Below are positions 21,109-30,200 of a stretch of 64,000 nt of DNA, piece after piece. The stretch is taken from contig OZ023210.1 of the NCBI GenBank assembly GCA_963995525.1, forward strand, positions 20,644,184 to 20,708,183, in the 5' to 3' direction. The stretch is from Escarpia spicata. Taxonomy: Eukaryota; Annelida; Polychaeta; Sabellida; Siboglinidae. Under the pieces are notes generated by a model that saw nothing but the letters and a program-made list of their open reading frames with translations, was not told where the DNA came from and made no database searches. The position numbers were made by a program, and so were the translations under genes. Numbering within the stretch: position 1 is the first letter of the stretch; every line of letters begins with the position of its first letter.

Positions 21109-23987
21109 ATTCGCAGGGGGGACTCACTGAAAAGCCTGAAAATGGAGGCATAGATAAAGACAGCACAAATAAATCAACAAATAACAGTCTGGAAAACTCT
21201 TCGGAAGCTGGATATAAATGTGTTTGTTTAAATGCAAGGAGTATAGTAAACAAAAGAAATGAACTAAACATTATGGTAGAAGATATTGACCCTCATATAA
21301 TAGGTATAACCGAATCCTGGACCACCACCGATATATCAGATGCTGAATTGGGACTGACAGGATATGTAATGTTTAGAAAAGATAGAATAGGAAGAAAGGG
21401 AGGTGGAGTTATTTTATATATTAAAGAATCTATTCAGGCTTATGAAATAAAATTAGAAAGAGAAGCAGATTGCGAAGAAGCTGTTTGGTGTAACATAGTT
21501 ACAGGAAACTCAACGTTGACGGTTGGGTTGGTTTATCGAAGTCCAAACATAAGCATAGAAGAGAATGAAAAAATACAAAACGCTATAAGGGAAGTAAGCA
21601 AACGGGACTGTATTATTATGGGGGATTTTAACCATGGGCATATACAATGGAAATCTCTACAGAGTATGGGGAGAGAGGACCACAAGTTTTTAGTTTTAGT
21701 TCAAGATACATTCCTTTCTCAACATGTGCTAGAACCAACCAGGGGTGAGAATGTGTTAGACATAGTTTTGTCCTCACAGAATGAATTAGTTGACAATGTC
21801 AAGATATGTGAGCCACTGGGGAGTAGCGATCACAACCAGATACATTTTACCATCAAAGTAAAATCAGAAAGGAATAGCAAAAAGCAGTATAGGAGAAATT
21901 TCCACAAAGGAAGGTATAAGGACATGAGGAAATATTTAGCAAAGATAGACTGGAATAAGACACTGAAAAATAAGACGGCAACAGAATGCTGGAATATATT
22001 AAAGAGTGAAATTAAGTGCATAATCGATAAATTTGTACCCTTCAAAAACCAAGGAAAACGGTCCAAAAAGAAACACTTATCGAAAGAAGCCATTAGAAAA
22101 ATTAAGTATAAACAAATGATGTGGAAGTCATATAGATGTACTGGAAATGATGAAGACTACAACAATTATAAAGAAGCACTTAACCAAGCTACAGCTGAAA
22201 TTAGAAATTCAAAGAGAAGCTATGAACAACAATTAGCTAGTAATATAAAACATGACAGCAAGAGTTTTTATGCGTATGTTCGAAGCAAACAGAAAGTTCA
22301 AGATAAGGTCGGTCCTCTAGAAGATAGTGCTGGAAATATGATATCAGAGGGATTCATAATGGCAGAAGACCTGAATGAGTACTTTAGTTCAGTGTTTACC
22401 AGGGAAGATATTAGTTCACTGCCAATACCAAAGGCTAAGTTCAAGGGGGCAGATTCAGACTATTTAGGACAATTAACTGTAACCCCGGAAATGGTAGCTA
22501 AGAAAATAAGGGCTATGAAGGAAAATAAATCACCTGGAGTGGATGGTATTCCACCCAAACTACTATTGGAAATTGTAGAACAAATTAGCATACCACTTGC
22601 AACAGTTTTCAACTTGTCATTAGAAGAGGGAGTGGTTCCTTTAGAATGGAAAGAAGCAAACATTATACCGTTATTCAAAAAAGGTTCGAGAAACAAGTCA
22701 GAGAACTATAGACCAGTGAGTTTAACATCAGTGATTTGTAAATTATTAGAAAGACTAATTAAAGATCACATGGTGGATTTTCTTGCTAAACAAAACTTGA
22801 TAAACCCATCTCAACATGGTTTTTTTAAAGCGAGGTCATGCTTAACAAATATGTTATGTTTTTTGGAAGACATCACTAAGTGGGTAGATGAGGGAACACC
22901 AGTAGATATCGTCTACTTAGATTTTCAAAAAGCTTTTGACAAAGTACCACATCAAAGATTACTGCTTAAACTAAAGGCCCATGGCATAGGAAATGGTATA
23001 ATAAACTGGATAGAACAATGGCTGATTGACAGAAGACAACGTGTAGTAGTTGATGGGGAGGCTTCAAACTGGAAATCGGTATTGAGTGGGGTACCACAGG
23101 GATCAGTATTAGGTCCTATATTATTCTTAATATACATCAACGATTTGGATGATGAAATAACAAGCAAGGTGTTGAAATTTGCGGATGATACAAAAGTGTT
23201 TAGAAGGATTAAAAGTGATGGAGATAGACAGCATTTACAAGATGATCTTGACAGGTTGATGAAATGGTCTGAAAAATGGCAAATGATGTTCAATTTTGGG
23301 AAATGTAAATGCCTCCACATAGGACATGGGAACGAAGAGGTAGAATATACAATGGGGGGTACTGTACTAAGTACTACTGTAAAAGAAAAGGACTTAGGGT
23401 TAACCGTTAGTGCTGATATGAAGATTTCAGAGCAGTGCGGAATTGCAGCTTCAAAGGGAAATCAAATCCTTGGATTAATTAGGCGAAACATAACGTATAA
23501 GGAAAAAGAGCTAATAATACCGCTGTACAAAACAATAGTTAGGCCTCATTTAGAATATTGTATTCAAGCGTGGAGGCCATATCGCAGGAAGGACATAGAT
23601 ATGCTAGAAAGAGTGCAGAGGAGAGCAACTAAAATGATACAAAATCTGAGGGATCTTAGTTATGAAATACGCCTAAAAAAATGCGGTTTAACAACACTAG
23701 AGACCAGGAGATTGAGAGGAGATCAGATAGAAGTGTTTAAAATATTGAAGGGTTATGAAAATATTGATAGAAATATGTTTTTCTCAGTTAAGAAAGATAG
23801 AAGGACTAGAGGACATGATCTTGCATTAGCAAAGGAGCAGAGTAGATTGGATATAAGAAAGTTTTCATTTTCACAAAGGACTGTAAATGAATGGAACAGA
23901 TTACCTGCTGATTGTGTGGGTGCTAGTAGCGTGAATATGTTTAAAAATAAAATCGACACATACCTCAGACGGGCGGGATACACATAG
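21090..23987 (+). CDS. LINE ORF2: AP endonuclease - reverse transcriptase
   Basis: Uninterrupted for 965 codons from 21090, counting from the first sense codon (a TTG) of the open frame. The endonuclease starts near codon 46 (CLNARSIVNKRNEL), followed by ITESW, VYRSPN, GDFNHGHIQW and SSDHNQIHF (near codon 246), the APE-type metal and catalytic residues. The RT holds KSPGVDGIPP, YRPVSLTSV, YLDFQKAFDKVPH, SGVPQGSVLGPILFLIYIND and KFADDTKVF (ADD at codons 698-700), then a conserved C-terminal block (HLEYCIQAWRPYRRKD, WNRLPADCV). All catalytic motifs look intact. It should nick target DNA and prime reverse transcription at the insertion site. The first AUG in frame is codon 61, already inside the endonuclease, so initiation at an upstream AUG is not possible in this copy. 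Confidence 0.93.
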   Translation: MHLFKLDSQGGLTEKPENGGIDKDSTNKSTNNSLENSSEAGYKCVCLNARSIVNKRNELNIMVEDIDPHIIGITESWTTTDISDAELGLTGYVMFRKDRIGRKGGGVILYIKESIQAYEIKLEREADCEEAVWCNIVTGNSTLTVGLVYRSPNISIEENEKIQNAIREVSKRDCIIMGDFNHGHIQWKSLQSMGREDHKFLVLVQDTFLSQHVLEPTRGENVLDIVLSSQNELVDNVKICEPLGSSDHNQIHFTIKVKSERNSKKQYRRNFHKGRYKDMRKYLAKIDWNKTLKNKTATECWNILKSEIKCIIDKFVPFKNQGKRSKKKHLSKEAIRKIKYKQMMWKSYRCTGNDEDYNNYKEALNQATAEIRNSKRSYEQQLASNIKHDSKSFYAYVRSKQKVQDKVGPLEDSAGNMISEGFIMAEDLNEYFSSVFTREDISSLPIPKAKFKGADSDYLGQLTVTPEMVAKKIRAMKENKSPGVDGIPPKLLLEIVEQISIPLATVFNLSLEEGVVPLEWKEANIIPLFKKGSRNKSENYRPVSLTSVICKLLERLIKDHMVDFLAKQNLINPSQHGFFKARSCLTNMLCFLEDITKWVDEGTPVDIVYLDFQKAFDKVPHQRLLLKLKAHGIGNGIINWIEQWLIDRRQRVVVDGEASNWKSVLSGVPQGSVLGPILFLIYINDLDDEITSKVLKFADDTKVFRRIKSDGDRQHLQDDLDRLMKWSEKWQMMFNFGKCKCLHIGHGNEEVEYTMGGTVLSTTVKEKDLGLTVSADMKISEQCGIAASKGNQILGLIRRNITYKEKELIIPLYKTIVRPHLEYCIQAWRPYRRKDIDMLERVQRRATKMIQNLRDLSYEIRLKKCGLTTLETRRLRGDQIEVFKILKGYENIDRNMFFSVKKDRRTRGHDLALAKEQSRLDIRKFSFSQRTVNEWNRLPADCVGASSVNMFKNKIDTYLRRAGYT
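21099..21105 (+). promoter_or_regulatory. Candidate -1 ribosomal frameshift site (UUUAAAC)
   Basis: The heptamer T TTA AAC is in the correct phase relative to ORF1 (TTA at 21100-21102, AAC at 21103-21105) and the UAG stop is the next codon. A -1 slip gives TTT AAA CTA GAT, which is exactly the ORF2 frame. UUUAAAC is among the most efficient known eukaryotic -1 slippery sequences. A G-rich segment (GCAGGGGGGACTCACTG) starts 7 nt downstream and could form a stimulatory structure, but I could not identify a strong stem by eye. Confidence 0.6.
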
Positions 23988-24097
23988 ATAAAAAGGTCGG
24001 ACTCTCGAAAAGCCAAGGGCTTCCTTGTCCACCTGCTACCTAGAGTTAATTCTCTGGGTGGCAATCTTGTTAAATCTTGTTAAATCTTGTTAAATTT

Positions 24098-27000
24098 GGG
24101 CTGCGAAAAACTTTCCATTGCAACTTTTGGGACTAAAATAATCCAACTGCACCCCTCGCGATCGAGACCCCCAAAAAACCTCCAACTGCACCCCGCTTGG
24201 CCTCGAGCGGAACACTTGCCTAAGATTATCCGATGTCTTGAAAGAATGTTGGCAGATCATAAAAAGTTATAGTTTCATATTATTCAGATTGTATCAGTCG
24301 AATGTTGCATTGGTTCTAGATGCTTTTGAGAAAAACCCGGAAGTGACACACCACTTGACGCGATGACTAGTAAACACAGTTTGTCTATTCACGCGCGCAC
24401 GTGATTATTATAATGCTACATGGTGGCGCCTTATCTTTCGGCCCTTCGATAGCATATCTTACGCTGATGATATCGTAAATCCTGACAGCACAGATTAGAT
24501 ATGTCGACATGGTTGTCGTTATGCGAACCACCCATTGTGCATCTAAAAGAGTTATACAAGCTAACTATTTGCAACTAATCAAAAATATAGCACCAGTAAT
24601 TTTCTCAGAATGTGTTCTCGAAATTCTGGTGAGTTATCATAATAGGCAACTGTTTTGTAATTATCTCTGTAAACGAAATTATATATCTGAACTATAGTTT
24701 GATTAGCTTTGCCTTTTGTTCCCACACGTCTCGGTAAGTTTCGCATACACGTGTACGAAAAAGATATGCAAACTATACATTCCATCGGAATGGTTCGTAG
24801 ACTTGTAAATTTTCGAATTTCGCTCGTGGGTCCCGGTGGGATCGGGGTTATTGAGAAGGTGGCAAAAGGGTGTAGTTGAAGTTGTACCCGTGGTATGTTA
24901 ATGTTGTCTATGTAATCGTAAGGGATGTATGCTCTTTTATGGGCAGAGAAAACTGTTGACTTCCCCATTGGTGGCCGTGTTACCGTTTTGTCAGATTGCA
25001 ACAAAATTGTAACTGAGAAAATCAGAAATTTCTTCACAGCCACTGTCATCATATCACTAATAGGCTGATAACAAATTTCTTCAAAACCACATATACCTCC
25101 AGCTCTTTTAAAAGGACGCAGTCTGTTCCAAGTTTGTTTTATGTATTAATTAATATAATGTTCTTAAGACTATGCTAACTTTGTTGAAGGCATACTGCCC
25201 GCCAAATTGTGTTTAGCAAGCCAGTAACAACGATTGCAATCTGAAGGCACGACCACGGGTGCATGTTCAAATAGTAAACAAAACGTTCAGTTTCAAAATC
25301 GCCGAGTCAGACCGAGTTAACTGCTATATTCTTTGATGTTCAACGATGCTCGGTTTCTACGGTCAACTCAGCAGACTTCCAGTTATAAATGACTACTCCC
25401 GCTAGTTCCGGGTAGACGAACGGACTACGTTCCTTTAAAACGCATACATGCACGGTGCATGTAATCTGTGAATAAATATATTGTATCTTGCCCGTCAGTA
25501 TTGACCAAAACAGCCATGTTTTCTGCAACCACGTGTTTTATGTGAATAAAACTGCAAAAAATCACTCCGCCAACTACACTCTTCCAAATATGCGTCATTT
25601 CACTGCCAATACATGCTAGCATTCAACTAGCTAATAGCTGCTGTGGGGGTAGGGTAAGTAGGGAACTACCTTCTGACCAGATAATCACATCGCGTGTGCT
25701 ACAAACGGTGGCGTCACGTAGCGGAGTTTGAACAATCAACTTACACTCTACAACATTGTACTGCCTAGAAAAGATCATGAAAGCTATGGCACTTTAATAG
25801 TCACAGGACACCATTTTTAAACAGCAATTTATAGAGAAACATCCTGAAATTATGTTCACATAAAGTTTTAAACAAATTGATCCATCTTCAATTAACAATG
25901 TTGCATGACTAAACAAGTCCAGTGTCGTGTTTGGCTTTGGTCCACGTTGTCTACGTGCAATATACATGCCAACTTTTTTTAATTCTGGGAGATTCATCAG
26001 CGATTTCTCGCCGGAACCGCGGTTCAGCACGTCTACGTACGTCTCCCGTTGTGTCACGCTGTCTCTCTTCGTCTGTATTCCGGGAGACACACCCATAGGG
26101 AGACCCATAAATTCTTGGAGATCTGGCAGGTATAGTGCAACGTGATGCATGCTAACATGCACGTAACGGCAACAACGATCATCCTCCAAACAACTTCAAC
26201 ATATTTATTCAGGGAAGACCATTACAATAGTAGTGGACATTATAATTCATCCGAGAGCATTATGACATAGCGTTCAATGCATGCGGCAGTAATAACTGAT
26301 TGCTTTCTGCCAAATGTTATAATGTAGCCACAGCAAGAGCAACCAAGAAGTGAAACATCTTTCAGTCATAACTGTCAATTTTCACAATTTCCTGCAGAAA
26401 CAATGACCTCAATGACTTTTATAAATTGGTCTTCGTTTAAACTGAAAATTGGATTCAAATTGTTGTCGGCATCATCGTGCAATAAATATATTGCTTTACA
26501 CCGGTTCCACGAAAGAAGGCTTCGTATTGTTGTAAGGGAACAATAACAAGAAACATATTTTAGTTGCAAATGGAGGAAGGAAAAAATACTGTATAGTCAG
26601 TCCTATCAAATCACTCGACGTCAAGTGGAAAGCTTCCCGTTTTAACCACACCAATGTACTCATATCGCAAGCATAGAACAAAATGTAGATCAGAAGCAAG
26701 CAATGAAATATAATAAACTACTCAATGCAGTGAGAAACATTCACACCTTTTGTCTTTACTGTGTTGCAATAAATATTTTGAATACTATTGTTTTAAACCC
26801 AAACTCTTTCTGAGAAATTACACTGCATTTCAACATATTATCGATATTTTAAATGATATACCTTGTTGTTTTTATCAATGCACCTGCTGATTGTGGTTGT
26901 CATAGAAGCACTGTTTTCTGAGGTTTAAGACAAACATTTGACAACATTGGTGTAAACTCGTGAAAAACAGTATGCAGGTTATACAAACATTGTTCTTGGA

Positions 27001-27229
27001 ACTTCCCACAAATCTGTGTTGTACAGATTCCGAATTAAGTGATACATAGCAGAGGGCGCATGCTACAAAAACGGAACACACACCATAATGAAGTATATGC
27101 CATCAGTTATCCAAAATATAAATTTGTGTTTCTGTTACCAATAAGGCACAGTAGTTGTCTGACAACGATGTGGCGGGATTCCACAGACGCTGCATCAGAT
27201 ACAGCTAACATCAGCTCGGTTGGCTCCTG
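24098..27229. other. Intergenic region with one weak orphan ORF
   Basis: No recognised gene. Contents: CCAACTGCACCCC motif repeated at 24143 and 24181; a 131-codon minus-strand ORF at 25794-26189 (listed separately); a 157-codon minus ORF (24579-25052) judged fortuitous. UBFD1 3' UTR probably occupies part of 26500-27229. No tRNA or snRNA was recognised. Confidence 0.35.
25794..26189 (-). CDS. Orphan ORF, unknown
   Basis: 131 codons starting MEDDRCCRYV. The segment over 26130-25920 (about DLQEF to GPKPNT) has a relatively CpG-rich, protein-like composition with several basic pairs (TKR, KK, RR). The C-terminus turns into AT-rich, low-quality coding sequence. A consensus-like acceptor (TATACCTGCCAG) ends near 26123, so the good part might be an exon and not a whole gene. 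I recognise no domain and see no signal peptide. It could equally be chance. Confidence 0.2.
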   Translation of the reverse strand: MEDDRCCRYVHVSMHHVALYLPDLQEFMGLPMGVSPGIQTKRDSVTQRETYVDVLNRGSGEKSLMNLPELKKVGMYIARRQRGPKPNTTLDLFSHATLLIEDGSICLKLYVNIISGCFSINCCLKMVSCDY

Positions 27230-30200
27230 CTAAAAGAACTGCCAATTTCCAAGAATGGCGTCCTTGATACTGTCCACATATTGCGCCGGTACCCAGTAAA
27301 TCCAGTAGCGGGATGCTTCTGTTGGCCCTAGTTGAAGTGCCTGCAACACATATATATATCGAACAGTCATAGAAAGAACAGGGTAATGTCTGCAAGTTAT
27401 ACCAAGTGGAATGATAATCAGTCAGATAGCAATGACATTCAGTCAAAGAGCAATGACATTCAGTCATATAGCATTGACATTCAGTCAAAGTGTAATGACA
27501 TTCAGTCAAAGAGCAATGACATTCAGTCATAGAGCACTGACATTCAGTCAAAGTGTAATGGCATTCCGTCAAAATGTAATGACACTCAGTCAAAGTGCAA
27601 TGGCATTCAGTCAAAGGGCAATGACATTTAGTCAAAGAACAATGACATTCAGTCAAAGAGCAATGAAATCCAGTAATATAGCAATGACACTCAGTGAAAG
27701 AGCAATGACATTCAGTCAAAGAGCAATGAAATCCAGTAATATAGCAATGACACTCAGTGAAAGAGCAATGACATTCAGTCAGACAGCAATGACTTCTAGT
27801 CAAAATGCAATGACATTCAGTGAAAGAGCAATGACATTCAGTCAAAGTGCAATGACAGTCAGTAAAAGTACAATGAATTCAGTCAAACAGCAATGACATT
27901 CAGTCAAAGAGCAATGACATTCATTCAAGGAGCAATGACATGTAGTCAAAGTGCAATGACATTCAGTCAGATAGCAATGACATTCAGTAAAAGTGCAATG
28001 AATTCAGTCAAAGAGCAATGACATTCGGTTAAAAAGCAATGACATTCAGTCAGATAGCAATGACATTCGGGCAAACAGCAATGACAAGAGCAATGACATT
28101 CGGTTAAAAAGCAATGACATTCAGTCAGATAGCAATGACATTCGGGCAAAGAGCAATGACATTCGGGCAAACAGCAATGACATTCAATCAGACAGCAATG
28201 ACATTCAGTAAAAGTGAAATGAATTCAGTCAAAGAGCAATGACATTCAGTCAAAGAGCAACTACATTCAGTCAAAGTGCAACTACATTCAGTCAAAGTGC
28301 AATGCCATTCAGTCAGGTAGCAATAATATTTAGAGTAGCTGTTTTAATCTTTCTGATACTTGCTGGAAGACAAGAGTGTCAACAGTGAAACGAGGCAAGC
28401 TCTCCTGGTTTTGATGTGTCACCAGTCACAACACCATCTCAAAAACTACACAAGGCACCATGGAGGGCGAGAGAAGACAGGGCCACCAGAAGAAAACCTG
28501 GCTGGATAACAGCATAGAGTGGCCCAGTTGAACTCTAATGACCCTGCTGCATACCACAGAAGACAGACAACGAGTCACTCAGACAAGGCTAACACTGACG
28601 GACAGTGGACATGGCACTTCTATGACCCTCCCGGTCAAGGAACACGTGAGTGAGTGAGTGGGTGACTCAAAATGCATTAAAACTGAAAAGATAAGCTGAA
28701 ACCATCGTCCTGCAGTGAGGAACACTTGCCATCAAATGATACTCTTCGTTGTTTTCCAACGGCTCAGTAATGACAGCCTTGATGGAGCCCATTGACACCT
28801 TTTCTGTCCTCTCTGAAAAAGTCACACACAAAAATTTGACATCAGTACACAAAGTACACAACTGGTGTGCAATAATGCAAAACTTTAAAATGTATTTTAA
28901 TGAAATAACTTCACATGCATTATTGCATTCAGTCATCAGCACACACATATACTGAGATCAATATCTTCAAAGTAATTTACTTCACTATTACTAGACTTGT
29001 ATTTCATCACCAGTTTTTCTCATTTGAATATTTCATATAAATCTATCAAGAGGTACTTAGTTAAACATTGTCACATTGCTTTGCAAAAGAAGTAAAAACT
29101 CAAAAAATAAATAAAGTATACATGCATACACTTACAAATCTGTAAGCACAATGTCATATAGAATGATGTAACATAAAATACGCACATAAAATGTAATACA
29201 CAAGTTAACACCTACCCTTGCAACAACAAACCAGGGCCTTCAACTGTCACTGTTACAGTATTTTAAACTTAAACTTGTTCCCATGACCATTTAAATTCTA
29301 CTGTCATCAAGTGCAATTTTAACAACTCCTCAGTGACACCACCAAGGAACTGACCAATGACTGACAACTCAGGCTGTCCACTGAAAAAAGTAAATAATTA
29401 TAAATAAGTACCTTTGTATCTTTTCTTTTATCACCAGTTGGTAAATCAGAGGCCAATTGTGAAAGGAAACAAATGAATCTAGAAAGAGGCGTGTGGACCT
29501 CAGTGCCTAGAAGGAAATAGACTTACAACGCACCAATGTTGGTGTATTAATATATACAGATTCTTTAAAAAAGGACCAAAATTATTTTTAAAAAACATTG
29601 TGGGTTTGAGAAGAAGAATGGAAAACCATTTTCCAATGCTAACCTTTTGTACCAATCCAAAGCTGGTCATGTTCCAGTTTGAAGGTAAGTCGCACTTTGC
29701 CGCCATGTTTGTTATACATGCCAGACAGAGGTACAGGCGGCAGAGGTTCCTTCACATTCTTGATGCCAATCATCACATCGTCTGGCTTGCCGTACTTGTC
29801 CAACACTGTCTTGTGTGGCTGAAAGCATATTAACCAGTTTGAAATCACTGCCAGTCTGGAGGCAGAGCTGGGGTCGATTACACACTCATGATTACATTTA
29901 TGGTTATGAGTACACTGTCTTGGGAACATTTGGTTACGATTACACACTTGGGAAAAAATAGATTACAATTACGATTACAGTTCTCCAATTACGATTAAAT
30001 TTTTTTGGCCAGGCATATCAACTGTTCTGACAAACTGTGCAGTTGACCAATTGTAGGCACTTCACAATTGTATTTCAAAGGGTAGGCTCCAGGCATGACT
30101 GAATACAACCAAAAGATTTAATCCTTCAGCAATTAGCAGTGGTCCAGGTATGACCAGGCCAGATCTGAAACAGGCAAACTGTGAATAAAACCAAAGGATT

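Larger units (their letters stand above)
20600..24097 (+). mobile_element. CR1/Rex1-like non-LTR retrotransposon, 5' truncated, ORF2 intact
   Basis: The element holds the C-terminal part of an esterase-type ORF1 (20614-21108) and an uninterrupted ORF2 (endonuclease plus reverse transcriptase, to 23987). A short 3' UTR follows (CGAAAAGCCAAGGGCTTCC ... AGAGTTAATTCTCTGGGTGG), ending in tandem TTGTTAAATC units (24068-24097), the short-repeat tail typical of CR1-group LINEs. The 5' end is truncated inside ORF1. A dead copy (17350-18995) and a decayed one (59875-60185) share the 3' end. An open ORF2 of more than 960 codons implies recent insertion. The exact 5' boundary and target-site duplication were not determined. 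Confidence 0.92.

Noticed and set aside
20508..24064. Antisense ORFs up to 195 codons opposite the LINE
   Set aside because: Shadows of ORF1/ORF2 without motifs of their own.
24579..25052. 157-codon minus ORF
   Set aside because: Low-complexity AT-rich composition, no domain, no splice context; length is compatible with chance.
27195..27896. 216- and 161-codon ORFs (ECHCSLT... and AMTFSQR... repeats)
   Set aside because: They translate the 21-bp minisatellite. The minus ORF reaches UBFD1 exon 8 but in the wrong frame.
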